A DNA stretch of 64,000 nt from Spongilla lacustris (lineage: Eukaryota > Porifera > Demospongiae > Spongillida > Spongillidae): contig OX442433.1 of the NCBI GenBank assembly GCA_949361645.1, positions 4,335,720-4,399,719 on the forward strand, read 5' to 3'. Numbering within the stretch: position 1 is the stretch's first letter; every line of letters starts with the position of its first letter. The notes under the pieces were generated by a model. The model did no database searches. It worked only from the letters and a program-made list of their open reading frames with translations, and was not told the DNA's origin. The position numbers and the translations under genes were made by a program. This document shows positions 45,428 through 56,217 of this stretch, one piece after another.

Positions 45428-47102
45428 CTAAGCTCTTGTGTGCTTTTTGGAATGGCACCAAACTCTCTCAATGGGACTGAGTTCACAATGATACTTAGGA
45501 TAGTATAAACATAAATGACCCCTTTGTTCAACATACTCTTCTAGTATAGTTTTTTGAATTTTAAAGTCTTCATATGTGTTCAACTTTTCCCTCATCTTCT
45601 CTGCATTCATACCATGAGTATCAACACCTCTTACTTTAAGAACTATTGTCTACCATCATCTAAAACCATGCGCTGTACATTGCTGTTCCAAACTGTATCT
45701 CTCATTACTAGTTGTTTCCCCCCAGAGCTAACATTCATTTTATCTACGTTTAATTGGTTGTCGGCTATTTTCCTGTGGGATGGAGCATTGTCAAATAAAA
45801 ACAGTCCTCTTGCATGCGAGTATTTGAGTTCAAAAACATCCACTGCTTTCTCAACTTGCTTCATTAATCCTTCATTATTAAAGTATCCATCCTTGTGCAC
45901 CTCAATCATAACACGAGCTTTACTATCATTAAACTGTAAAAATCCATTAACATTATCTACAAAATCAGATACCATTATAGATTGTCCCAAGGATTGTTGC
46001 TTTAAAACATTTGTGTGCTCGTCACCCCAAAAGTACGACTGATCACAGTTTGCATAGTATGTACTCTCATCATGCACTACCCTAATTAACAGCTTTACAC
46101 CTTCTGGGCATAGTGGAGTTAAATTACTTGGAGTAATTGTTATTTTATCTAATTCTAACAAATTGCTTAAAAATTCACTCCTGTGTTGCACAACATCTTG
46201 GCGCTCGTGTCCATCAAAGTAAACTCCTTTTTGGTGATGTGTACGCCCAAATCCCAGTTTGTGAAGCCATAACCTTGCTGTTTCTTCACTGATGTCATGG
46301 TCATACTTTTGTTTTACCCAAACTGCAAACATACCACTTGTGAGATTTGGTTCTCCCTTTTTGCATGCATTACTTCTAACGTATGTACGAGCACTTAGCT
46401 GACAATCTTTCATCTGAAATTAAGAAATCCAGTCGATCAAAATGTCCTTTCACTGATGCCAAACTTTCCTCTATATCTTGATCCGTAATTGTGTCCTTTC
46501 CATCTGATAAAAGGTCTGATGTGGATTGAATGTATAGCTGCATCCAGTTACGTATTGTGTGTTCTGAAAAATGTGTTACATTAGAACCTTTTGTGCTGCT
46601 TCACATACACCTTGGTTCCAGTCCACTAGAGCTGTACCAATCACAAGAATTGCAAATGCTTTCTGCGTTCCCAGGTAGCATTTCGTTCTACGTACATTAC
46701 CAAACTATCCATTCCTCTGTCAAACACAGGCCTGTCCTCTTTCAAAACGCTGCTTGTTGTGCACGTAACTTTGCTTTCGGGAGATTTTCTTGACACGAAT
46801 AATGCGCGCAGTTTCTCATTTGCCTTCACGCTGCATGATCTTGTGCCTTTTCCAGAACTGGAGACTCCTTCCGAACTACTCGCTTGTTCTAACAACACTG
46901 ACATGTCTCGCTTTCGTCGCTTAACACTGTCTGTCTTGGGAACACTCGCAGTTTCCAAGGCATCTACGGTTGCAGCTTGGTTCTGAAAAGAACCCGTAGA
47001 CAAAGAAACATTCGACGACGACATCATTCGCAAACTCCAGTTACAACGCACCTCAAGGGAATGAATAAAATGAAAATGAAGCCAGCTCAACTGTGACGTC
47101 AC
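45428..47102 (-). pseudogene. DDE transposase of nested element, disrupted
   Basis: N-terminal part 46641-47102 is Ser-rich and basic. The core is 45643-46413, and the C-terminal part 45428-45610 lies in another frame. Catalytic-type blocks: IRVVHDESTYYANCD (first D/E), GLFLFDNAPSHRK (DNAPxH) and YYPKYHCELSPIERVWCHSK (third acidic residue in PIE). The RTHHQKGVYFDGHERQDVV block is typical of an unnamed DDE family seen in fungi and marine invertebrates. Stops and shifts occur near 46410-46640 and 45615-45650. Some could be introns, but I see no strong splice pair, so I treat it as broken. Confidence 0.85.
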
Positions 47103-47202
47103 GAAAGCAATAGCTTACGGAAAGGAACGGATTTTTAAGCTTTTTAGCTTTCTATCTCGTATTGCAAACCTTCGCAAACGCCGTACATAATAAAAATATA
47201 TA

Positions 47203-48028
47203 TGGGAAAGATTACGAGAAAAGGGACCTTGCGTGTGTATTATAAAAAAGTATAATAAAAATGCGTTACGTTTGATTTGCTATAACTTCCGAACAGTTAA
47301 CACTATCAACTTCCTATTTTCAACACTTCATACTGCACCATTTCTCTATGGATTTTAACATTTTGGAGTCTTGCACTTGCTCCGTGTGAGTATTGCAATG
47401 TTCGATACCCCACTGGGTTCAAACCCGCCATAACTTTCGGTAGGAGTAATCAATTCGCTTCAAATTTGGTTTGTAGGTAGAGAGGTCCTATACCTATCGA
47501 TTTGTTCTGTTCGTTAATTTTTATGCCATCCATTACGGAGATACAGTTGAACAAACTACGTGCCCATTTTCGCGCTCGATTCGCGCCAACGATTTGGGCA
47601 AATTGCGTTCCGCTCAATGTATGGGGAGGCGGGGATTATAACATTGGCGCGAATCAAGCGGGAAAACGTGCACGTAGTTTGTTCAACTGTATCTTTGTAA
47701 CGGATGGCATAAAAATTAACGAACAGAATAAATCGATAGGTATAGGACCTCTCTACCTACAAACCGAATTTGAAGCGAATTGATTACTCCTACCGAAAGT
47801 TATGGTGGGTTTGAACCCAGTGGGGTATCAAACATTGCAATACTGACACGGAGCAAGTGCAAGACTCCAAAATGTATTTTACCATAGAGAAATGGTGCAG
47901 TATGATGTGTTGAAAATAGGAAGCTGATAGCGTTAACTGTTCGGAAGTTATAGCAAATCAAACGTAATGCATTTTTATTATACCTTTTAATAATACACGC
48001 TAGGTCCCTTTTCTCGTAAACTTTCCCA
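47203..48028. mobile_element. 826-bp foldback element, innermost of three nested elements
   Basis: Left arm 47203 to about 47590 and right arm about 47645-48028 are inverted near-copies, starting TGGGAAAGATTACGAGAAAA. TATA lies outside each end (47199-47202, 48029-48032). Comparison with the intact left TIR of the surrounding transposon (around 44870-44890) shows the empty site, ATAATATATACAGATG, so the boundaries are directly supported. The 93-codon frame at 47502-47783 is a palindrome artefact. Confidence 0.9.
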
Positions 48029-48473
48029 TATACAGATGCTCCTATCACTTTTCTGTAACAACATGTAAAAACTATTTCTTAAGTCGAACTAAATCGTCCG
48101 AATTTCAGCGAACCGCAAACGTCCTCAAAAATTTCATCAATCCGTACCAATCTTCACAACCAGTAGGACTTAAGACACCAAATCAACTACATATATAGAA
48201 GACCTAATGTTGTACTCATAAAATAAATTTGAATTGATGGTTACATTCCTGGGGGGAATTATAATTGAAAAATGAGATTTTGACCGTGATTTGTTTACAC
48301 TTAGCCAAGCTTTGTTTACATGTGCTAATTGAATTAACAACACAGATTCTTACACAAAAGTGTTTGCTGAATCAGAAAAAGTAATTGCCCTGCTTTAAGA
48401 ATGATTGGTTCAAAAAATATAGGCCAATAACTGAAAAAGTCAGTTTTGGCAGCTTATCATTTGGAGCACTGTA

Positions 48474-49326
48474 CATGGGTTTGCCGTCCTTCCACTGCGT
48501 CATTGTGTACACACCTCCCCAATTCAATGATGTTTCCTCCCCTGACTCCAATTCTTCCATGCTGCCAACAGGTTCTTCTACCGTCTTTACCATTCTGGGA
48601 GGAGCCTTCTGTTCTCTCCGTGGTGTGCTGCTACCTCTGCTAAGTCTTTTTTTTGACATGCATGCTCTTTCAATGTGTCCTCTTTTTTTGCAAAAATTGC
48701 ACTGTTCATTTAAGAACCTGCAGGTCTGAGGGTCGTGCTGGCCATCACAGCGATAACAACGGCCTCCTGTATGTGCTGGTAGCCTGTGGACCTCGGGTAC
48801 AGACTCATGGAACTCCACCACATCCTTAGATGCTCTCTCTGCCATTTCAGCCTCTTCTACTGCTTTTCTGAACGTCAGGTCGCCCATGGTCAGTAGTCTT
48901 TGCTGTACCCTTTCGTTCCTCATACCACATACCAGTCGGTCCCGCAGGGTATCTGCCAAGCTGTCCTAAAGCGCAATGTTCGGCCAACTTCTGGAGGCTG
49001 GCCGCATACACCTTGATTGATTCCCCCTCCTTCTGGACCCGTTTATGGAAGCAGAAGCGCTCTGCTATCACCAGCGGTTTGGGAGCCAGATGTGCCGTTA
49101 GCGCGTCTACGAGCTCCTTGTACGTTTTATCCCCGGGTTTGGCCGGTGCCACCAACGTTCACAGGAGACCAAAAGTATCCCTACCGATGCAACACAGAAA
49201 CGTGTCTTTCTGCTTGTCAGCCTCTATCCCATTTGCTGCAAAATAGTGGGTTACTCTCTCTATATAGTTGCCCCATTCTTCCAATGCGGCGTTGAATTCG
49301 CCAATCTTTCCAACGCGTCCTGCCAT
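48474..49326 (-). pseudogene. Gag of Ty3/gypsy element
   Basis: Begins with an ATG at 49326, 43 bp inside the 5' LTR. Capsid-like sequence runs to about 48960, where the frame changes; an in-frame stop also occurs near 49160. The nucleocapsid has two zinc knuckles: CYRCDGQHDPQTC and CNFCKKRGHIERAC. The reading is truncated at 48472 by the DNA transposon insertion; the last ~30 codons of the open frame belong to that element's TIR. Confidence 0.9.
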
Positions 49327-49350
49327 AGACCTCTGTCGCTACTGTATTGA

Positions 49351-49367
49351 TCCCACCCTCGTCGCCA
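49351..49367 (-). promoter_or_regulatory. Primer-binding site
   Basis: On the minus strand TGGCGACGAGGGTGGGA starts one base after the 5' LTR. TGG at the start complements the tRNA CCA end. The tRNA species was not identified. Confidence 0.75.
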
Positions 49368-49368
49368 C

Positions 49369-49502
49369 TGTGAAGTCCACGAACAGGATGGTGATGGATC
49401 CACTGGGGCTAGCTAGCATGCACTCAGCGAGCAGTGATTATAACAGATATATGGCACACAGATAAATGCACATCATAAAGTTAATCTGGTTTATACTCCA
49501 CA
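49369..49502 (-). repeat. 5' LTR of Ty3/gypsy element
   Basis: 134 bp with TG...CA ends, followed outward by the AGGGA duplication. On the minus strand it precedes the primer-binding site and gag. It differs from the 3' LTR by an ~11-bp gap and about five substitutions, so the insertion is not very recent. Confidence 0.95.
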
Positions 49503-50253
49503 AGGGACAGTACCATACGTGTTGCATGTAGAATGTTGTGAACCAGAAGTACGCTTAGATTTCAGCTGATTTGGTGTCCCCCTGTCAGTGGCAGGACACG
49601 TTGTGTACATGCATGTATGTATAATAATACATGTATATACATGTACATAATTACAATTATAATGACAATAATTATATATAATTATAATGATTATAATTTT
49701 AATATTATATTATGTAATTATTATATATACTACCATCTAGCTATATCTATGTAGAAGCACATTAATTCATAGAACTTTCACAATCTCCAATAACTGGTAG
49801 ATGCATATGGTAGGCTATTGAGCAAGTACCACTGCACATCCATTGCTGTGTGGTTCTGGAATTGCAACAGACTCCGCAACATCTTAGAACTCACAGAAAC
49901 TGGCATCTGATTGCTGGCGATATGAGTTGGGGTAGCACATTCTATACTCCTAGTCCATGCATGACTTTTCAATATGCACATACTAGCTTAAGCACACTTT
50001 CAATGAAAAGCAAAAGAACAGTTATAAACTGAATCCTTTTTTTATGCACATGATTATACAATATAAAGTTTCAAGCATACATGTAGTTATACTTATGTCA
50101 AGTTATACCATGAATACAAGACAACTCCTATTTTTTTAATTTTTGAAGGTCTCCAAAAAATTTGGGGGTGCATCAGCACCCCAAGCACCCTGTTGTCTAT
50201 GACCTTGGCAAGAGTGGCCGAAGAGCGCAAGCATGAGAAGCATTATGAGAAGT

Positions 50254-50500
50254 GTTCTCAGTGAGTTAGGATGGCAATGCATCCCCATTGTAGTTGAGAC
50301 ACATGGTTCTTGGGGTTCAGACAAGACAAGCTTTGTCCCAATTAGCATCACAACTTGCTGTCCGGACCAACAGTGAAAAATTCCAGATATTGGGCAGCCT
50401 ATATGGCCGTCTCAGTTTGACTTTGGTCAGGGCAAATGCCAGGGCCATGCTTAACAGGTCCTACTGCTCCACCATAAACCTCCCAGACGATGCTTTGTAG
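50254..50500 (+). pseudogene. C-terminal fragment of a non-LTR retrotransposon ORF2
   Basis: The translation VLSELGWQCIPIVVETHGSWG, then after a shift LASQLAVRTNSEKFQILGSL and YGRLSLTLVRANARAMLNR, resembles the short conserved tail after reverse transcriptase in LINE-like elements of invertebrates (PLVVETYGxWG...YxRLNxxLVRxxARAI). No RT domain remains upstream. It is a 5'-truncated relic. Confidence 0.55.
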
Positions 50501-50559
50501 TTACTAGCTGTGTTATGTGTAGGTTTTATTTATTTAGGAATGGATTGTTGGTATGTATT

Positions 50560-51230
50560 GTAATGTATTGTGAATATCTCTGTATTGTGAATATGCAATC
50601 TTACATCATTCTGATACTACAGGTAATATGATTATCTCAAACTAGAAATAACACTTATGGTTTAACATGGTTATCATAAGAACATGGTACATTAAATCTA
50701 AAAGACTTTTAAACAAACTATCCTTTTAGATGTAGATTTATATATTAAAAGTCGTTATTATGATTTTAATGACATTTACATGTAATGTGAATATCTCGAA
50801 CTAGAAACAACACTTATGGTTTAACATGGTTTATCATAAAGCATGAACATGATACTTCCTTGTAGATGTAGATTTAGTAATGGTTTATTTATTAAAAGTT
50901 GCTATTATGATTTTAATGATGTGTAAATATTTTAAACTAGAAATAAAACTTATGGTTTAACATGGTATTTTAAATCTAAAACGCTTAAACTTATAGATGT
51001 AGATTTATTTATTTAAAAAGTCGTCATTATTTTAATGACATTACATGTAATGTGAATATCTCAAACTAGAAATAACACTTATGGTTTAACATGGTTTATC
51101 ATAAACACTTAAACTAACCTTATAGATGTACATTTACTAACTAAAAATGGTTTATTTATTAAAAAGTCATTATTATGATTTTAATGGCATTACATGTTAT
51201 GTGAATATAAAATGTATTCATAAATGAGAA
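50560..51230. repeat. Tandem array of ~130-155 bp units
   Basis: Four diverged copies, each containing CTAGAAATAACACTTATGGT (about 50644, 50802, 50937, 51066), then TAGATGTAGATTTA and TTATGATTTTAATG. Spacing varies by indels. AT-rich and non-coding. Confidence 0.85.
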
Positions 51231-52083
51231 TTGTACAAATTGATTATCCAAACAGCGTAGATTTACTGGGTGCAAGCCTACATGTACTTTATTTATCTTG
51301 TATATGTGGTAAAATCATTGAAAACTTTATTTATCTTGTATATGATTGGTACTGGTAAAATCATTGAAAACATATGTATATAATAATACCATTCCATGCA
51401 TATTTAATAACGATACACTATCATAAACTGCCTATCGTTAATGCAAAACACATCTTGTGAGTATGGCAGTGGCATTGGCCCTCACTAGATGGAGATAGAG
51501 CCTGCCACAGAGGTCTGGTAGTATTTATTAGCACCCTTTTGCATATGCTCAAAACGGAGAACCTAGATCTAGAGATCAATATAAAAGTGAGTCTATGGCA
51601 ATGAACAAAGCGAGTACTGTATTCTTCATTAATTTTTGCAATTAGATCTTATCACACATGTAATTAACATTTTACTCAAATGTAGAAGAATCAATTCGGA
51701 TTTATTGGGTTCAATGTTAGGTATGTGTGCCTGTCTATAACTTCACAGGTAACTCCTTTATAAACAGTGGAGACTGCAGGATTTAGTGATCCGTTGACTT
51801 CACCAGGTATGGTAATTGCAAATGTAAGCACCCGGCCCTAAATGTGATCCTCATTTTGACAAAGCATTTGATGATGTGTTGCAAGCTATGGTAACTCATA
51901 CATGGCACAACATAAACAGTATGACTGACAATTACACTTACATGTACATTACATGTAGATGATGAAAATGCACAGTTTGTTCCTGATGCCCAGTGTGCCT
52001 TCATCCAGGCAAACGTTTTTAAGCATTCACATAATGTATGTAATTATATCTGTATCAAGAATACATGTGCAAAAAGACAACAC
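51231..52083. other. AT-rich region without recognised genes
   Basis: I see no convincing coding sequence or repeat. A short duplicated phrase (TTTATTTATCTTGTATATG) occurs at about 51289 and 51325. Confidence 0.5.
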
Positions 52084-52400
52084 ATGACAAAACGTGAGGT
52101 TGAACATACAGGTATTTCAGTGCAGGGCATATTAAATTCATCACAACTATCACTTATCATTGGATTTGACTTGATAGGCAGTATTTCCATTCACTACATG
52201 CATGCAGTTCCAGAGGGGTTTGGTTGTACAATGATCGATGAACAGTTAAAGCATTAAAATTGAAATCATTAGAGAAACAGAAACTTCCACATGACTTTAC
52301 AAAGGCACCTCACCTAATCTAATCCAAAAGAATATGAAGCACTGGAAGGCTTCTGAGTTTCAGGTTTGGGTACTATGCGCTTTCTTTGCTTCTTCATGAA
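52084..52400 (+). pseudogene. tnp2/Plavaka-like transposase fragments
   Basis: One frame reads GISVQGILNSSQLSLIIGFD then IHYMHAVPEGF. This resembles the G(V/I)KGxSxLxxLxxFDLVxGxxxDYMHxVLLG block of tnp2-like transposases. About 100 bp further on, KNMKHWKASEFQVWVL resembles the following FWKASExRxWLL block. Stops separate them. The assignment rests on two short blocks in the right order and spacing. Confidence 0.45.
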
Positions 52401-52879
52401 CTTTCCGGGCTTCTCTTGTACCATCATTATGCTCTTCTTGTGTATGCTATTCGTTTACTTCCCAAGATATGAAAATAAGATGTTGCCAAAGGATTTTTAT
52501 GCCCTGCTACCACAACTTTAAAATCATGAGCCTTTTTACTGCTTTCAACTCCCTAGGTTCGCCTGTGGAGTCCATTATTATGGACCCGTTCTGCATTTGG
52601 TTGTGAAAACAAAAATCGGGTTATTAAAAACGTTTCACATTCAATGTATATTGTTTTAGTTTAATATTGATGTACAGCAAATTCTAGAGCAGGAAGATGT
52701 TGATATGATATTATTAATGAATCCGGGCACTTCATGCCTAGAACTGGACAAACATGTATACTTGCTGCTCACTATAATGTTGAAGTTCATGACGTGTATT
52801 GAAAGTATTTAACAAATAGAACAATGCTTAATTCTAAACATTATAGCAGGCCCACTATGCAAGATAGTTCTATATGCTA

Positions 52880-54823
52880 CGTTGAGAATCCTAACGTTGG
52901 TAGTGGGCCGCGTGCTTAGACTGCCGAACCGTTGGGCGCATGCGTGTATAAAGTGCTCTGTTAACTACCTTAACCTTCATTTAACAATACCGCACTGGAC
53001 TGTGGATATATATGCATGCAGTGTGTAGATACGTACCAAGCGAGCATTATGAATGATATCTATAGTTTGGGGGATGCCGGGTTTAGCACGACATACCCCG
53101 CTGCAGGACGTTGAGGCATGCCCTACTGCAGGGTGTGTATGGGTGGACCTGCGAGAAGAATAGGCGAGGTTAAAAGTGTACGGGTTGAACGCATGACGGT
53201 GCATGAGGCCCTATTTGATCATCGTAGGTCACACTCTTGCGAGTGGAGCGATGACGCTACATGTGTGCGCACCGGCATGCATGGTGTTGATGACAAACGA
53301 GTCTGTGTTAATAAATTGTAGCACATTATTTTGCTATAATACATGTATATATGCAATCTATCATACATACATACGAGCGAGTAAATTGAAGCAGCTAGCT
53401 GGGCTAGCTTTGGTTTCCATTGCACGGGTAAGGATGGGTGGGCGTGGCTCGCAATCAGCAGGACCCGCAGAGCAGTTGGAGCAGGCGTGCCGGAATTTGC
53501 ATGAAGCGGCGAAACACCGCGCCTCGTTGAACCGGCGGCATATCTCTTGGCCATTGTGTCGGGAGGAAGGTGCCTTGGGCTGACCTAAGAGGAGGTGAGG
53601 AGAGCCTCAGACCTTGCAACGAGCAACGTACTTTGCCCTACCACCGAAAGTCTCATTGTATAAGTTTTAGTCCTCTATGGCCCAGCTGAGACTGCGGGTT
53701 GCTGCAGCATGTCTGCGGTACAGGCGGTCGTAATCGACCCAACCATTGCCGTCGAATGTGCGTGCGCAACGCACAATGCGCCGCAGATATGCCCAGATGT
53801 TCGCAGCACTCGCCGGGTACCTGGCACACAAGACGGAGGCCATGAGGCCGAAGCACTCGACCCACACCGAAATATCGGAGACTGGAGTCAACCGGCGGGG
53901 CAGTCGGAGGGTTATGCCCTGGGTTGAGCTTCCATCCGTTGTGGCATCTGGCAACCATGTGTCCTGCAAGAGCTCGTAAATCTCTACAAACTCCAAGTTT
54001 TCAATGCGCGTCACAATCTTTGTCAGCAGGTGATTTGTTAGCGATGCTGTGGAGTGGTCTGCGTTCAATGTGGTGGGCAGAGCTCCAGCGAGCTGACTTG
54101 CAAGCGTGTTGGGCACTTTGCCTTGGTGCGCGTCAGAAAATGTTGGGAGCTCGAGTGACTGCTGCCCTGATGCTGCATTTGAGCCTGCGCGGAGGTACAT
54201 GTACAGAATATGTAATTTGGCTATGTTAATTAACTTGCTGGCACGATATGATTAACGCGCACGCGAGCATTTTCGCCGTACTGACACAAATACACCCCGT
54301 ACATGCACGTGCACAAGGCGATTGGGCAGAAAGAAACACGTTAACACAAGTGCAACTGCTACATGAGTATGCTGAGTTGGAACTATTAGGGCCGCAGCGG
54401 CCGTGGCGTTGGTGCGAGCGCGGCTCCCTGTGCCAATGGAATGCGCGCGTTTAAATGCTGTCGCGGGGCGCAGCTGCCGTACGTTGCCGGCTTGTGGTGA
54501 CGGAGCGCGGCTCCGTGCGCTTCAGGCTCCGAGTCGGGTAGCGGACATGGCGGTCGCTCCCTACGCTAAAGTGGAATAACAAGCAACTCACTGTCCGATG
54601 GGAGCTGCGAAGACGTTCCGGCTAGGCCCGTGGGCAGCAGATGCTGGGACAGCCAGGCCATCTGCTCTGGTGAAAAAGGAGACAATTGACCGTCGAGGTT
54701 CATTTGGCGTTGAGAATCCTAATATAACGTCGGTAGTGGGCCGCGTGCTTAGACTGCCGAATCGTTGGGCGCATGCGCGTATAAAGTGCTCTGTTAACTA
54801 CGGTTAACTACCTTAACCTTCAT
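52880..54823. mobile_element. DIRS/Ngaro-like relic bounded by ~100-116 bp direct repeats
   Basis: Direct repeats at 52880-52980 and 54708-54823 share CGTTGAGAATCCTAA, GTAGTGGGCCGCGTGCTTAG and GCGCATGCGYGTATAAAGTG. They flank about 1.7 kb that is clearly more GC-rich than the surroundings. Inside is a gag-like gene of the kind linked to tyrosine-recombinase retrotransposons, on the minus strand. No RT or recombinase is present, so this is a deleted or non-autonomous copy. I found no convincing target duplication. Confidence 0.6.
53430..54200 (-). pseudogene. DIRS-type gag-like protein, interrupted
   Basis: 177 codons from 54200 include PRRLTPVSDISVWVECFGLM, SVLCARYPASAANIWAYLR and WVDYDRLYRRHAAATRSLSW. 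This block order is typical of gag-like proteins of DIRS/Ngaro elements in aquatic animals. After a stop at 53667, another frame at about 53440-53530 reads ICRRFNEARCFAASCKFRHA followed by CSNC, the Cys/His-rich finger that normally ends these proteins. So the gene is split by a frame change. Confidence 0.6.
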
Positions 54824-56217
54824 ACTAAGATGGTTTATGAGACCATTTTCAGTGAACAGTACAATTCATTCCTGTCTAGCGCAGTTCCTGCTTGCAGAGA
54901 TATTCTTCAGATTAACAAAGATGAGGATGTTTATAACCTATTTTCTAAAGCAGCTAGTCTGATTTAATGTTATCATAAGAGTTCAAGTACAGCATAAGGC
55001 CATTGCAGTTAGACAACCAAATGGTCTATGAACACCATTGATTTGTACATGTATTTTTGCAGGATGCAAGTTTGTTGACACTACCAATTACTGCCAAGCA
55101 CAAATATCAACAACTTGCAAATTGAAAACTTGTATTGAGCAATCTGATAACAAGCATACTTTTCTGGTGTATAAATCTAATGCAGTCAAGCATGATTATG
55201 CATGTCCTTTAGTGCACGTAAGTTGTGTTGTGTGTATCATACAATTATCAGTAACTTGAAACGTTCTTAAGCAACTTAAAACCTGTGCAATCCAATGCAC
55301 TTATCATAGTTATCATGCATGAATGTCTCTTAGATACCTCTTGGTAACATGCAAGATGTTTTTCCTCGGGATGGCTAAGTGCTTTTCTAATGTCTTGACA
55401 TAGGCCCATATGAATAGATGACATCATAAGAATTGCTGTTGGCCTTGGTGCCCTGTATGCCATTCTCACTCGTGACTACTCATCCCACTCAAGGCATTCT
55501 TCTCTGAGGATAAGGATGTCATTCACACCTGCATGGTGCCTGCTACCCATTTAGAGCAATCTGGCATGATGGAGGCACTACAATGGTTCCCCCACCCCTT
55601 GGAAGAAAGGAAAGCTCATTGTATAGGAAGAACTCTTTGGTACCATTACACATTACTGGTGCTAAAGAGGGCCAGGCTTAGTGGTAGCAAAGGCTGAAAG
55701 GTAACAAAATACTCCACCCTTGGTACAATACAACCTAATCTCCATAGCATATATAAGCCTCTGGGTGCTTCTGGTACTGAAACATTGGAGTTATACATAG
55801 CACAAAACTCACTGAAGCCCTATCACTACAAGTAACCTAGAGTGAACCTGCTTAGCAAGGCCCTTGCAATAGCTCTGACCAGTGTCAAGTTCATTCTGAC
55901 TTTGGTACTGAAGTTTTTTTTAAGAATTACTAATAATAACGAAGGAAAAAGTAAAGGTAGCAGCCAAACCAGATGTCTTGTAGCACAAATACATGTGTAC
56001 AATTTTACAGTGTCCTTATTTTAAACTCTAGAATATGTACATATTAGGGGCTTAGTAAAAAAAGCAAGTGGAAATGCACAATAGTAATATTTCTCAGCAT
56101 TGGTTCAAATTTATGTAATGTGAATTTAGTGCATAACGACAAAATAGTTTGTTTCTGGACCATACTTCATAAAAACGCCATATGGACAAAAAAGAGTAGT
56201 GTAATGTAATAGCATCT
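54824..56217. other. Intergenic region with a dispersed repeat
   Basis: At 54830-54966 a short plus-strand frame reads MVYETIFSEQYNSFLSSAVP and stops after SKAASLI; I do not recognise it. The region 55250-55900 shows no clear coding signal. The end holds a dispersed repeat (55927-56160). Confidence 0.5.
55927..56160. repeat. Dispersed repeat, copy 1
   Basis: Shares ATAATAACGAAGGAAAA, TTAAACTCTAGAATATGTA, GCAAGTGGAAATGCA and ATTGGTTCAAATTTATGTAA, in the same order and orientation, with 63602-63842. No coding capacity. In both places it follows an AAT-rich start. Confidence 0.85.

Larger units (their letters stand above)
44443..48471 (-). mobile_element. 4-kb DDE DNA transposon with ~500-bp TIRs, nested in the gypsy element
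   Basis: Long terminal inverted repeats, left 44443 to about 44940 and right about 47130-48471, start CAGTGCTCCAAATGATAAGC at each end. TA flanks both sides (44441-44442, 48472-48473). The host gag/protease sequence resumes in register across the TA. The right TIR is split by an 826-bp foldback (47203-48028). A degraded transposase runs on the minus strand. TA target, CAGT ends and the D-D-E motifs fit the Tc1/mariner-IS630 superfamily; TIRs of ~500 bp are unusually long for it. Confidence 0.92.
41118..49502 (-). mobile_element. Ty3/gypsy LTR retrotransposon, interrupted
   Basis: Short LTRs (145 and 134 bp) bound gag, protease, reverse transcriptase/RNase H and integrase on the minus strand. 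AGGGA lies directly outside each end (41113-41117, 49503-49507), a clean 5-bp target duplication. A primer-binding site and polypurine tract are in the right places. Gag and protease are separated by a 4-kb DNA transposon (44443-48471). Several frame shifts and a stop make this copy non-autonomous. Domain order protease-RT-RNase H-integrase fits Ty3/gypsy rather than copia. Confidence 0.95.

Noticed and set aside
47502..47783. 93-codon open frame
   Set aside because: It spans the two arms and spacer of a foldback; openness follows from the palindrome, and no domain is recognisable.
48372..48474. C-terminal ~30 residues of the gag open frame
   Set aside because: This stretch is the terminal inverted repeat of the inserted DNA transposon read in frame, not gag.
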